Source: Acanthornis magna (lineage: Eukaryota > Chordata > Aves > Passeriformes > Acanthizidae). From it: 64,000 nucleotides of DNA. Location of the stretch: positions 8,246,001 through 8,310,000 of the forward strand of contig JAWUZG010000001.1 of NCBI GenBank assembly GCA_036785705.1, in the 5' to 3' direction. Shown here in pieces: positions 13,201 to 26,712 of this stretch. Both the position numbers and the translations under genes were made by a program. The notes beneath the pieces are model-generated. The model saw only the letters and a program-made list of their open reading frames with translations. It was not told the origin of the DNA and did not search any database. Numbering within the stretch: position 1 is the stretch's first letter; the number at the start of each line of letters is the position of its first letter.

Positions 13201-14503
13201 CACACAGTAAGGAAATCAAATTCACTTTCCTATAATATTGCAAAGTGTCAATCTGCATCTCTTTTATTCATCGGATTATCATGTTCCACTAAAAACATTG
13301 TACCATATGTTGAAGTACAGATTTGATCATGTTTGCGTGTACACTTTTGTCAACAGAATTTGGAAGTAATCATAAATTATTGAAGCATAATAATGACTTG
13401 TATTAGGACACAATAGTAAAAATTTATTCTAAATAATAATTATATTATTGTTTTCCCAATTTTGTATAGATATGTAATTCAAATGCCAGCCTTGAGAAAC
13501 AGGATAATTTCTAATTCACTATTAAAAGCTTTTTACTATGACAGGTATATTAACATTTCTAAGTTAGAAAAATGTAAAATACGACTGTCATTCAAAACCA
13601 GTTTTAAGATAATTCCCTCTCAAATCAGGGCTTGGCTAGATTTACATTAATTTTTTCCAAAAAGGGATCTCTAAAGATGCAGGAATCTTCAAGCAGTTGG
13701 ATCTGATTAAATATGCCATGTACAGAGAAAGAACAGAAAAGATTAAGACAAGGAAAAAAATAGAGAAGATTACATTTTCCATGACTTTGCTCTCAGCTTT
13801 CGAACTAAATCCTGTCTAACGTAGACAGCAGTGTGTTTTAACTTCCATCTACTACTCTGCAAATTATTTTTATGTCCTGTTACATAAGTACATCTTGAGT
13901 AATGCATTAGAGGGATAATAAATAAACAGCAACATTATAAAGAATGTTATGCTGCAAAGAGCACTGCATGGGGACAGCATTCTGTCCAGCTGATTTTTTC
14001 CCAAGTGTGTAGACCACAAATTCAGAAATATATCATTTAAGTTTAAACACTTGACCATCAGATTTTCATTACTGTTCTAATAAAATGGAGTAATAGATTG
14101 ATAGTTCACTGTAGCAGTTGCAAATTCAACTGCACTTGTAAATTTTGCCAGCAAGATGAACCTAAAGCTAGGAAATATAAGTAGAGAATTATTTTAGAGC
14201 TCATCTGAAGAAAATATAGGAGATCCTGAGAAAAATTTGTGAACACTGTAGATAAAGCAACCATTAAATAATTTTAAATACCTCAAATATAATTACAAAT
14301 TCTCTTCCCTTTGGCTTCTTCAAGGCCATAATAACATCATTTTCTGTGTCAACATAACCATGCAGGGCACTGATCTTAAAAACACCTGCAGGAATTTTGT
14401 ACTTCTTTAATGAGCTGTGCCCATAAAACTGCTTATTTGTTTAAAGTTCAAAGCATATTTGAAAATGTGTGCATTCAGAGTCTAAATCCATTTGCATTAT
14501 CAA
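10281..14503. other. AT-rich intergenic DNA
   Basis: No recognisable coding sequence. A T-run occurs at 10580-10593. The stretch 13602-13678 has an inverted partner inside the next CR1 copy. Confidence 0.7.
13602..13678 (+). repeat. Inverted partner of the insert in the CR1 at 14504
   Basis: This roughly 75-bp AT-rich segment, reading TTAAGATAATTCCCTCTC onward, matches the reverse complement of about 14950-15027 with about 7 differences in 73 aligned bases. Because the second copy interrupts a CR1, this one is the likelier source, unless both are members of an uncatalogued dispersed repeat. Confidence 0.75.
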
Positions 14504-15872
14504 ATAGAATCACATAGTCATTTAGGTTGGAAAAGACCTCTAGGATCATTGAGTCCAACTGTTAGCACAGCATTACCTAACCCACCATTAAATTATGTCT
14601 CTAAGTGCAACATCTACTCATCTTTTAAATACATCCAGGGGTGGTGACTCCACCATTTCACTGAGCAGCCTGTTCAAGTGCTTGACAACTGTTTCAGAGA
14701 AGAAATTTCTCCTAAATCTAAACCTTCTAAGGCACAACTTGAGGCCATTTCCTCTTGTCAAGTCAGTTTTTACCTCAGAGAAGAGTCCGACTCCCAGCTT
14801 GCTACAATCTCCTTTCAGGTAGAGTGATGAGGTCCCCTCTGACCTTCCTTTTCTCCAGGTTAAACAATCCCAGCTCCCTCAGCCACTCCTCAAAATGTTC
14901 CAGAGTCTTCATCAGCTCTGTTGCCATTCTCTGGACTCGCATCAGTGATGTCCTTCGAGATCCCATTTTGGAAAAAAATTAAAGTAAATCTAACCAAGCC
15001 CTGATTGGAGAGGGAATTATCTTAATAATGACCACCTCAATGTCCTTTAGTAGCGGGAGGCCCAAAACTGAACACAGGATTTGAGGTGTGGCCTCACCAG
15101 TGTCGAGCACAGGGAGGCAATCCCTGCCCTGGTCCTGCTGGCTATTGCTGACACAAGTCCGGATTCCATTGGCCTTCTTGGCCCCCTGGGCACACTCTGG
15201 CTCATGTTGACCTGCACTCCCAGGTCCTTTTCCCCCGGGCAGCTTTGCAGCCACTGTGCCCCAGCCTGTGGCCCTGCCTGGCGTTGCTGTGGCCCAGGTT
15301 CAGGACCCAGCACTCAGCCTTGTTGAACCTCACACCATTGGCCTCAGCCCATCAATCCTGTCCAGATCCCTCTGCAGAGCCTGCCTGCCCTCCAGCAAAT
15401 GAACACTCCCACCCAGCTCGGTGTCATCTGCAAACTGACTGAGGGTGCACTCGATCCCCTTATCCTGGTCATTGATAACGATATTAAACAGGCCGTGCCC
15501 CATACTGAGCTCTGGGGAGCCCCACTGGTGACAGCTGCCAGCTGGATGTCACTCCATTCCCCTCCACTCCCTGGGCCCAGCTGTCCAGCCAGTTTTATAC
15601 CCAGTGAGCAGTGCTCCCATCCAGGCCATGATCAGCCAGTTTCTCCAGGAGAATTCTGTGGGAAATAGTGCCAAAGGCTTTACTAAAGTCCAGGTAAACA
15701 ACACCCAGAGCCCTTCCCTCATCCCGTGTGTGGGTCACCTGGTCATGGAAGGAGATGAGGTTGGCCTTTCACAAGCCCATGGTGGCTGGGCCTGATCCCC
15801 AGCTGGCCTGCGTGTGCTGGCACTGAAGTGTGATGGCACTCAAGATGTGCTCCATAGCCTTTCCCAGCACAG
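14504..15872 (-). mobile_element. CR1 LINE copy with an internal insertion
   Basis: This is the longest CR1 copy here. It opens with the reverse complement of the CR1 3' end (AATCACATAGTCATTTAGG, then TTGGAAAAGACC) and extends through the reverse-transcriptase 3' part into the region reading CTTTACTAAAGTCCAGGTA and CTCAAGATGTGCTCCATA on the plus strand. The body is colinear with the usual CR1 order except for about 90 bp at 14948-15039, which is foreign to CR1. Frames are broken throughout, so it is inactive. Confidence 0.85.
14948..15047 (-). repeat. Non-CR1 insert inside CR1, flanked by ATGTCCTT repeats
   Basis: The CR1 order 'ctccag-cacctcaatgtcctt' is interrupted after CATCAG. The foreign segment is bounded by ATGTCCTT at 14948-14955 and at 15040-15047. 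Its body is the reverse complement of 13602-13678. The octamers look like either a short target-site duplication or microhomology used in a template switch. Confidence 0.7.
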
Positions 15873-15929
15873 ATGTATTGTTTTGCATTGCCATAAACCA
15901 CAGTTTTAAAACAGGCTACATTAATCTTC

Positions 15930-16053
15930 CATAGAATATTCTGAATTGGAAGTGACTCACAAGGAACTTCAAGTCCAACTCTTAAGTGAATAGCTCATAT
16001 GAGGATTGAACCCACAACATTGGTGTTATTGGCACAATACTTTAAGCAACTTT
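15930..16053 (-). mobile_element. tRNA-Ile-derived SINE with CR1 tail (TguSINE1-like)
   Basis: Read on the minus strand, a tRNA-Ile body comes first. The anticodon-loop region reads GTGCCAATAACACC with anticodon AAT, followed by the B box GGGTTCAATCC. It then changes to a CR1 3' tail (CACTTAAGAGTTGGACTTGA to ATTCTATGG). The 5' acceptor and D-arm are missing at about 16053, so it is a truncated retrocopy and not a tRNA gene. This tRNA-Ile plus CR1-tail arrangement is characteristic of the passerine TguSINE1 family and is the main clue to the host lineage. Confidence 0.82.
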
Positions 16054-18579
16054 CAGGAAAAAATATCCCCAAACCAAATGTAAAATAAAACAAAAGTGTG
16101 AATATACTTTGATTTTACCCAAATATTAGCTCATTGATTAATTTAGAAGTTTAAATTAACAAGGAATTGTTGCAGTACTCTTTAACTAATAATGGCCAAT
16201 TAAATTCAATTCACCACCAACAAGATACTATTATAATAAATGGCTACATTTAATTACTAATTTAGTCTGGTGTAGTAGATACACCAATTATTTTTATTTG
16301 CTAACCCAAATAAGGGCACTTCAGAAGGCTTATTCCTACTACAAGTAAAGTGAGCTGCACAGTCAGGGATGGAGCCACAATGCAATCCTATAGTTTGTGA
16401 AGTTCTGATGGTCAGGAGGCAAGACTGCAGAGTACAATATTTGTCCTTCGGTCTTAGAAGGAGGCATAATTATTGTGCTTTCTGTGTTAAGTCATCTAGA
16501 AGCATGGAATATATATATAAAAAAAAAAAAAAAAATCCAAGTCCCCAAAGGAGTTTACAAATCTGGATTCCAGCCAGACACAACAGTGAGTGAAGCAAGC
16601 AGATGGGAGAATAAGGGCTAGGATAAGGAGCAAGTTTCTCCTGCTAAGTAGTAGTCACAGCGTAACACCTGCCTACTGCCATCCTCTTATCACTGCAGAA
16701 AGCCAAGTGTTAGTAGTAACAAACACTGTCAAGTGCCATGCTTTTGCAAAAAGGAGTGAGCTCCCAAAGAGTAAGCACTCATAACAGTCAGAATCGCTGC
16801 AAGAAACTCAATTTCTAGAATCATAAAAAAGAGCCTGTGATTCAGAATAAAAAAAATGCAAGCAGTTACATTCTTTGTAAAAAATTTATGTTGCCTTCTA
16901 CGTCTCCGCAATTATCCTAGAAAATCATCCACTTTTCAAATGAAAAATTAGACTTATAACTACTCAATGATAGCATATAAATGTCAAACTAAAGGTAAAC
17001 TGTGGGATTTATGTACATATAGTAGAAAACTGAAGTTCAAAATAAATCATTAAGAATAGAAATTCAAGTTTATTTTTAAGTCTTTTTCCCACTAGGACTA
17101 AAGTGAGCCTCTTAACATTCACATAGACTTTGTACTGATAATTAATTATAACATACACATATGCAAATCAATTCAATGGAGTTTAATGCTGTCATATTTA
17201 CATCTAGAAGATGTGTAAACAACTTTGCTTGCTCTTTTCGGCTGGAACAGATTTACTATTTCTAAACCACAAAATTGACTTATTTCCCTCAAATGTATAG
17301 AAAACAAACAAACCTTGAAAAGGTTCAATTTTGACCTATTTTTTATCAGTCTGGTTATTGCTAAGAAACAAGGTGACTTCTTCCTCCCTTGCAGTGACTG
17401 AAAACACGTTCTTCAGGGAGACTTCTGTAAAAGACACTGAAAATTCTAATCTAATTCTTTCTTTGCTGTGGATTTTTTTTTTCTAAAAATAAACTGGCTA
17501 GCTTGAGAAAACAGTTTCAAAATTAATGTCTGTAAGATTTCGCAATGGTACAATCCAACGGCAACAATTTTCAATATTTCTTTAATGTACAAAAATAACT
17601 ACCAAAAAATCAGACTAACTTTATTTCTTTTGAAGACAATGCTAAGATGACGAACTTCAGTAGAAGCCAAGGTACAACAGTGTGCAGATCTGCTTTAGGA
17701 AGATCATTGCATAGACAAAATCTGCAGGTGGAAACCTGTGCAATTTCTGAGAGAAGGGCATCCTGAGGTTACTGAATACCAAAACTGAAGGCACAAGATG
17801 AGGAAAACAATTAAGTACTTCAGAAAATAATATTGTTAATTGAGTAGGTCAGACATTTTCTCATACTAATAGTGCAGGGAAACAGCTGCCAGTGCAGCAC
17901 TCATTTTTTAAGTGCAAGAAGCAAGGACAAAAGATTTGTTCCACTGCTATATAAAAATGCATACACAAAAATAAAACCACACAATAAATGCAGCACTATG
18001 TGGGTCCCACTGAAAATTTGGCTTCACCTACCGAGACTTGAAAAGAAGTAAAATATAATTCATTATTAGTTTATCTGTGTAGCATAGTTCAATATTTTAC
18101 TTCCAGCACTCCTTTCTAAAGTGTATCCCACAAGAGATAAAATCCTGTCAAATGAACAGTTTATCATTTTCTCCCATCACTGGGAGAGATCAGTCCCACT
18201 CTGAGACCAGCTGAACTAATACCAACTGCACCCACTTAGTATCGCAGGAATGCCAATATATAAACCCAGTAAATACATTATTAATTCATTCGGGTCTCCT
18301 AGGTTTGTAAATTAAGAGTGTTATTAATCTGGGTTTGGAAGAAGTGTCTTAATAGTGTCAATTAATTTTTAAATTGAATTGCATACTAAGCGCTTAAACT
18401 TCAGGTCAAGAGGTGCTCAGACGCCAATTTAATATAAAAGTCAATGGGACAATTGCTATGAAGGAGTACTGCTCAATCTAATAATTGCAGAACTGGTCTG
18501 CATCCACAACAATATTGGTTTCGTACAACCTTATGGCAAAGATGATGTGGTTCAATGAACAGTTATGTCATAACTGTTG
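16054..18579. other. AT-rich intergenic DNA
   Basis: Nothing supports a gene. There is an A-run at 16519-16535 preceded by a short TA tract. The parts at about 16110-16275 and 18270-18400 are dense in TAATTA/ATTAAT homeodomain-type cores, which may be enhancer-like or simply AT composition. Confidence 0.65.
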
Positions 18580-18785
18580 GCACAGAATCATACAGAATTA
18601 TGGAATTGTTGAGATTGGGCAGGACGTCTGGACATCACCAAGTCCAAGCCCATGCCAGAGCAGGGTCAAGCAGAACAAGCTGCTCAGGGCTGAGCCCTGC
18701 TGGACCTGAAATGCCTACAATGAGTCAACCCCTCAGCAGAGCCTATTCTAGCGTTCAGTCACCCTCTATTATACGCTCAGAAAGT
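18580..18785 (-). mobile_element. CR1 3' fragment
   Basis: The plus strand reads CACAGAATCATACAGAATTA, then GTTGAGATTGGGCAGGACGTC, TCCAAGCCC and GCAGGGTCAAGCAGAAC. This is the order seen at the 3' end of the CR1 subfamilies with 'ggttgaggttgg...gggaccttggagatca'. Only about 200 bases remain, 5'-truncated. Confidence 0.7.
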
Positions 18786-21700
18786 GACCTTGGAACTATG
18801 TGATCTTGCCTGCCTTTACCCATATTACCCATGATACCTGTATTAAAAACTGCTCAGAGCATAAACCCTGACTTATAATGTAAATGTATAGCACAAAGCT
18901 CACAGTGACTGCAGGAGCCCTACGAGAAATACAAGTAACAGTATTTGACAAGAAATTCATTAATTTTAAAATCTAAAGTGAAAACAAGATACATCCCATA
19001 TCAACATGTATCATAAAGTCTTGAGGAAGTAATTTAACACTTTTAAAAGTTCTTTCTAATGACAGTAGTTCTTTCCTTCTTCCTCTCCACTCTTTTAAAT
19101 ACCTCTTATTAAATAAATCTCAACACTGGTCTTAGTCTCCTTATTTACCTACGACATGTTCATTATTCCAGTACTTCATTATTAACCTTGGGTTGAAAAA
19201 GAATGGATTGAAGGACTGCAGCAGCAGAACTGTGGATCAGAGACACCAATTCCTACATTAAATGAAAGGGACAAAAGAGCAAGTGTTACTGACTTCAGAC
19301 ACAACAACCCAGGCACTGTCTATGACAACAAAGAACAAGACTTATAAAACAAGAATCCTTATGAGAATAAAATATCATGATGATATGAGTTATGAGAGCT
19401 TCAATAATATTTAGGTAGAAGAAAACTAACATATCTGCCCTTGAATAAAGTTTCTCAGATTAATTAAATAATCTGTAGGAAATTGCCAAAATAATCTAAT
19501 TATCCGTGCAGTGTTTCTTCTTCACGTGTGTTTCTAACTACACAGTCACTAAGAACATCTTTTTCCTTCAAATAGTGATAAAAAATTCAACAGTAGTGAA
19601 CACAGTATTTCTTTAATTTCCAGCTATCATATAACAAGGTAACGAGAAAGTACAGTATCTTGTCCTCTCAGCACAAGAAAATACATTTCCAAAGGCAAAA
19701 TAAGAATAACTTGACTTCCAAAACTTTTAAAATCTATTTTAATACGCTATGTGCTCAACACAAATCTCTCAGCTCAGCGCAGTAAGAGCTAACTTGCACC
19801 TATCCTGCTTCACGAGGGTGGGCATGCTTGTTCCTTCAAACGCAGTGCAGGTGCCTATTCTGGGAGTTTTCCCCAGGATAAACTGGATTTCTGTGGTCAA
19901 GCGTCAAATATTCCTGGAGGCTGTGGCCTTGACCTACAATTTACAGGTGGAAAAATCTTGAATTGAGATCTTGATTGAGTGCTCTGTCTTCAAATCATTA
20001 GATTTAGGTCATTACATCAGCTGAAGCTTTTTTTCCGCTGAAAACGTCATCCAAGAACAGCATCAGTGACCTGACAGTACAGTGCAGTCCCGTCAGTGAG
20101 CTGCTATTGATGGAAGCACCTGTGCAGAAATGTTCCTGAATATAATGTACAACCACCAGCGTGAAAGAGCATGGAGCCATAATCTGAGAATAACACCAAA
20201 ACTGCACAGTAACATAATTCAGCTTCTTTGAAAGCACTTTTGTTTATCATCCCAAAACCACAGCAAAGCCCATCTCTTGTGCTTCTAAGCATGCGTGGAC
20301 CAATTCCAGAAGTATACAAACAAAACTGAATAAAACCTCGGTGAGCGTAAATGGTGCAAATGCCCTTATGTCACATCATCTGGAGCACACACGCTTTGGT
20401 TGTAGGGCAGAGATAAGGGCTTTAGGTTTACCCTAGTATTCAAGTTTTTGACTATTTATATATCACTCTGGAATGAAGCCCTGTTAATTCAAAACCATTT
20501 TTGTGAGTAACCTCAGTGTGATGATACTTAAACGTACCTCCATCACCAGATAATCTTTCAACACAACAGCTTGTGAAAGCAATCTAAATGTTTTTGCAGT
20601 CGTGAAAAACACTGACAGCAGAGACTCGAGACTAGCTGGATCCTGATCCTCAACACCCCTGATCAGGCAAGAGATGCCCTGTCCCTTCAGTTGTGATGAA
20701 GCAGCACAAATCAGGAACTCTGTTGAATTTAAAAGTGTGGTAGAGCAATGGGAATCAGACATCATTCTCACCAACTGAGTTCATTAAAGCTTCAGGCTTA
20801 CTAAGGTAAAAACGTTGAGAATTTGGCCAGTTCAGTGCCTCAGCACCACTTGCACTGAAGCGCTAAATTGACTGAGGTGTCTTTCCTACTCTGTTTGGCT
20901 CATGCATGGCCTCTGAGCAGTGACAAGCATTGGCTGAGTTTCTATAGGTATTATTATAGAGTAATTTTCTCCAAACTCCTCATTGCACCATGCTTTAATA
21001 TTTATGGAAATGTATCTACAAAACATGTAACCTCTTATAAATTTCCATGGTGATGTCTGTGTGAATACTTCTAACTTCAGAAGTATTTGTTAATTTTCAT
21101 GACAAAAAGGCTTTGCAATCACATTAAGTGCAAGAATTTTGACATGGAAAAGTGATTCCTCTCAGAGAGATGAGAGAGATGTGCAGAGAAGGCTCTGAAT
21201 GGACATGCTGTCACAATTTTACATGGAACATCAACAATACATCCCTAGAATAATATGCTTTCATTTCATCTTTTATAAGTTCATAAAATATTCATCTCCT
21301 TTCCCAGCCACGCTGTGAGATCAATCTCAGCAGCACTGTTAGTTCATATGAAATGTAAAATGAAACCGATTATAAACATGAAAGAGGAAAGTCTCATTTT
21401 GTCTAATCCAAGGGAAATGAAAATAAGGCAAGGAAAAAAGAATTCAGAGAATAGGTCCACCATAGTTTGATAATCTGAGATAACATCACATGTGAGCAAT
21501 AACCAAATGTTTATGGATATTTTAATGGTAAGGTAGATCACTGAATACTAAACATTAAAATGGGAAAATGAAGAGACTAGATATGGGATAATTTAAACTA
21601 GCAAGTGCACACACTGGTGCCATGGTGGTGGAGAAGTCACCAATTCAAACCCAGGCTGTTACCCAGACACTTCATCTGCTATTTTTCAGAATATCAGCCA

Positions 21701-24700
21701 CCACAGCCCTGTGTGCTGTGAGGATCTCAGCAGCAATAGCTCACAATGAGCCTCACACTCCTCTTCCCTTTCACCGCAACAGATACTCGTAGGTTTGTTA
21801 CCTTTCTACTGTCAGGCCAAATTTCAAGGATTAGTTTCTGATAGGGTGTTGTGTGCAGTTTTGTTTCTGTCTTATTCTGTCTCCTACTGTGGATATTTAC
21901 TGGGATGCAATTTAAACTTGCATTGCTATAGAAAGAGGCTATCATTTGTTTATTTCAATGGCTCTTTCCAAATTTAGTTTGATAGACTGTCTCCAGAACT
22001 TTGTCCCTGGGGAAGTTTTTGACCTCCAACAAATTTTCTGTATCTCACCTTAAACAACTCATGAACAGCTAGCAAGAGTAGCATGGGAAGTATACAATAC
22101 CAAGGTTTGACAGAAAGCATACAATGCCAAAATTTATTAGGAAAAGAGTAACTGGGAAAGATCACATTTAAAACAAAAGCCAATACAGAGATGGTCAGAA
22201 GAGAGCAAAATATTTCCTGCAATCTTATAAACCTGTTTTAAGCTGTCCTATTTAGATGAACTTCAGTCTTTGATTTTTCTCCATTCCCGAAGGTCGCGTT
22301 TATCTTTCAGTACAGCCATGGAGACTATTTTCTTCACATCCAGAAGTGATCAAATTTGCCCTCTGCAAGAGCTATTGCCATAACAGAAATGCTCCAATGG
22401 ATTGAGACAGCTGAGTATTACCCATTGCCTTCCATTCTAACCACATGTATGCTTTACACAATGTTGAAGTTTAACAGATTATTCTGAAGCATCAATGTCC
22501 AAAACTGTGGAACATTTTGGTCTAAGATAAATAAAACCCCAACCGAACACACACAATAATTCTTCTTTTGCCCTGTAGTACAATAAAACGTATATTTTTA
22601 TCAAACTTTTGAGAATTTGGACGACCTGGGAAGAGAGGTTTTAGATAAACAGCCTGAGGTTTTAGCCTTTCTGAAGCAAGTGTTCTCAAAAGCCGAAGCC
22701 AGGAAATGGGAAAAGAGTATATTAGGTTCATACAAGTAAAACTAAGCTCACAGAAGATATGTGTGTCTGTAGTAAATGTGGTAACAAATTTCTATTTTGG
22801 GGTATTTTTGTAAAATTTGCAACTGAGAAGGTTAGGAATTTTAAATTTTATCCAAAGAAATAAAGGACTTATAATTTTCTCAGAATCCCAAGGAGAATAT
22901 TTAGAATTCCAAGCAGAAAAAATCAATTAAGATACTCTGGAGTTCCACTGATGGGAAGATTAGCTATTACAAACTTTTTGGGAAACTAAGGGCATAGGCA
23001 AAATACTTGTGAATTTGGATTTAAGCATTTAAATGGCTAGACCTAGATGAATATGTGTCCTCCGGTGAATCTATATTGTAGTTTTGGGAAGCTTATGCAA
23101 GAGCAATTGTTGGGTAGCCGACACACTAAATAGAAAACTGTAGAGAAAAGAGGAATTATGCCCATACTAAAATGGAAAAAATAAGAGATAGCAATATCAT
23201 GTAGTTATCATCCATTCACACAGGAAGCATGTGCTTAAGAAGGAAATTTAATGTCTTCTGAGTTCAAGTCCAACATTACAAACACAATTACAAGGCAGAG
23301 AACTCCATTCCTGCATAAATAATAGAAGGTAATGGATGTATTTTCTTTTTATCCCCTTTGGCATATGCAATACATCATTTTCTGTTTGAGGAATTCACTT
23401 ATCTAAAAATGTAGCATACTGAAAATAAAAAGAGAATTCAGTTACTTTTTTACTGAATCTGTAATGTTACAGTAGGAAGGATTCCTTTCCAGCTACCAAA
23501 GATGATTATTTATGAAGTCTCACACTTCAGCTTACTCATGTGCTCAACTTTACTCCCTAAACTATCGTGACTTACTGGTTCCTGTGTTTACAGGCTCAGA
23601 TTTAACAGAATAATAAAGGCATTTGTGTTGTTTGGTGAATGTGTTTCATTATGTGCTGTTGTTACTTTTACTCACAGGAAATCCCTTGTGCTAGATACCC
23701 TTACATTCACACTCAGGACCTGTTCACATGCCCTCCTGGGATGAGCCAATGGAAGGAACTAACACAGATCTTGGCAAATCACAAAGTCCTTTTCAAGCTC
23801 TTTGGGGCCCAGACAGAAAATCTGCTCGCTCACCCCCTCAGCCACATGCTGGGACACTTGCTCTGTCAGAGACAAGAATAATCTTGTTGTACAGATAGCC
23901 CTTTATCCCTGTAAAAATGAAACAAAATTATCTGCAATGGGGCAGCTGATGCAAGAGGACCTTGTATGAGGTTTAATTTTCTCAGATTTTAATTTCCTTC
24001 TATTTTCAAATAGAAGACCAAAGCAAGCAATGCATTTCTGGCATTACTGCCCTAGGCCCACAGCACATAAGCCAGTGATGATATGATGGCAAAACTTTAC
24101 CCATACACAGTCAACTCAAAACTCTAAAATCCTGCCTCCTCTAAGAAAATGCTGCACAGAAACACTGTATCCTTCAGTCAGCCTTTACTCACAACATCCT
24201 TCACTCCCTCCTGATCTTAACAGGTATGACTGCCATTCTATTCACCAAGTTTTCTTGGTCTCTGAACTGGAAATCTGTCATCCTTTCCTGACATGAGGAT
24301 CAACTAACACACAGATCTGCTTTGGGAAAACTGTAAAGGCTCCTTCCATCTAATCTCCCACTTCTCTGCCAAACTGCAGATGCCTGGGCTGGTCTCTGTC
24401 TGGCTCACACTGCTGCCTGCCTCCAGAAGGCAAAGTTAATGCCCCCGGAGGACCAATTCCACCACCTCTACATGGTACTGTTTCAGATTAATACAACTGC
24501 AGGTAGAAATGAAGAGTTCATTCAGCTTGATTTGGCCATAGCACATGTGAAATCAGAAATGCTCTACCCATTACCTACGGTGAATATAATCTGTCTTAAA
24601 ATGGTAATGAGCACTTAAATAACTCTGATCAATAAACTACTAGAGACTCCTAAGAAACAGAAAAATAACGCCCACAGGATGACTTTCCCCCATCTAGGCA

Positions 24701-26559
24701 TATTTCCAATATTACTTGACATATTTATTAAAAGCTGTATTTTTGGCAGATGTCCTAGTGTTGTGTATATATTGTGGTAAACATGGAGTTATTTAGAAAT
24801 TTATTTTAATTGTAAGACAAATCAACAACCGCAATACTATACTAGCAGAATGACTATGAACTCTAAATCAAAAATTGGTGAGCACTTTAGTAGAGTGGAC
24901 TTTAGTAGAGCAGATGACTCAGCAAAGAAGTGATTGTGATAAAAATTGTGAAATGGAAGGATAACAGGATGTTATGTCTTGTAATTCCTCTTCTCAGCCA
25001 TTTCCCTCCTACCCCGGTTTTGAACTAAAAACCAAGACAAAATGAAAGGGCAGGGCTGCAGAGAGACAAACCTACTGACTCTCTTGCTCTCCTTCCAAAT
25101 ACCTCAGCCTATTTTCGTCCAGACCAGACACCCTACTCCTAGTGACGGCAGGACACTCCTGATGGTCCTTGGAAAAGGAGACCATTACATAACACTTGTC
25201 CCACCAGTGAACACATCTTAGTACCTTCCAGTCAGGGTGCCTTTCCAGCTCCCTCCCATCTTCAGTTGTCTGCACTAATGCATCTCATATTTCCAGATAT
25301 GTGGGGTCTTGGTTTTGTTCATCCTTTGAGCCCACTTTTGTGAAGCCCCTCACACACAGTTTTGTACCTCTGACCAGCCCCCCCCAGAAAAACAGGTGAA
25401 ATTACTTGTAGAATACAGAAATTTCTCATTGCTTTCTTCCTCTCTGCATGTCTCTGTTCCACCTCTGGAACACAAGTAATTCTGGGGGAAAATGAACTGA
25501 AGAACCCTGGTTTCCCACAGACTTATAGTGAGGCTGATAATGAGCTGTAATTGAAACTTTTCTCATTACCAAGACATTTATATGGTCTCTCAACCATGTG
25601 AATCACGGTTTAATAAGAGGCAAGTTCATGTTACAGCCTTTGGGACATTTACAGGATCTCTCAGCCCTACCCAGCTGCCTGTTTTCATGAAATAACTTAA
25701 TTATATTTGAGATAGATTTGGGTGAAACTGCCCAACAGCTTCAAAAGTTATTGGAGAAGTAAAGGAGACATAGCCAAGCATGATCGCATAAAGGCCTGTT
25801 TCCATAGAAACCAAGAGGAAAAACAGCAATACAATTTGTGAAAAATTTCATTGCAGAATCACTTTAATCGAGATTTTAAAAATATCTGACGATCTTTAAA
25901 TCACATACCATAACACAAACTACATTTCTCCTGCCTTATCCCATTCAGTACCCTGTCTACAGACCCCTGCCTTCATGAATTCTCCTCTCCTATATTCTGC
26001 AGGTAGAAAAACTGTGCTTCTTAAAGTCAGGAGGTTATTCTGCCTCTATTTTGTCAACCTCCACTTCGGATGGAAACTATTTTTTTAGGCAAGGCAAGTT
26101 TCCCAGGAAGACATGCCAGTTGCTACACTGCTTGCACACACGTGAAGCATATGACAGAACTAATTAAAGGGGTGACCCATAGGAGGAGTGAGCTACAGGA
26201 TCACCTGCTGAACACTGTATCCCACTGCTGGGGCTCCAGGGAAGCTCTTCAGGTTGGAGTATTGGTCTTTGGCCACTGAGGCCAAGAAGCAGAGGGCAGC
26301 CTGTGCGAGGGTGATGAACGCTCAGTAAATTTTACAGAAAGAACTGCCACCCCTCTCTTTGTCATACCCTCTTCAGGTGTAGCACCCACCTGAGCCATCA
26401 ACTCCGGCCACAGCAACCAGCGTGAACAGTAATGCCCATGTGCAACTCAATAAACTGAGACCTCCGAGTGGAGTGAAACCACTCTGCAAACGCCCGTAGC
26501 ACCGAGAACCTCGAAGCACACAGGTGTCGCTCGGTTTTGTAGCCACAGCCCGAAGCCCC
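18786..26559. other. Intergenic DNA directly upstream of the MAGI2 CpG island
   Basis: Seven and a half kilobases of AT-rich DNA with no coding sequence or repeat family I can name with confidence. If MAGI2 has a divergent antisense RNA, as in mammals, its exons would fall here on the minus strand, but I cannot identify any. Confidence 0.6.
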
Positions 26560-26712
26560 ACTGGCTCTGGTCCTTGCCGGCCGCGAGCAGAGCTCCTGGA
26601 CCGCAGGACGCTTCTCCGCTCCGCCTCAGGCAGCTCCCCCAGCCCCCGAGGGCCCCACGGTTTACGGCGCTGCCGGACCCCTCACGGCTGCAGCGCGGGG
26701 CCGTGCGGAGCC

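Noticed and set aside
15930..16053. A tRNA-Ile gene
   Set aside because: The 5' third of the tRNA is missing and the 3' part runs into a CR1 tail, so it is a SINE.
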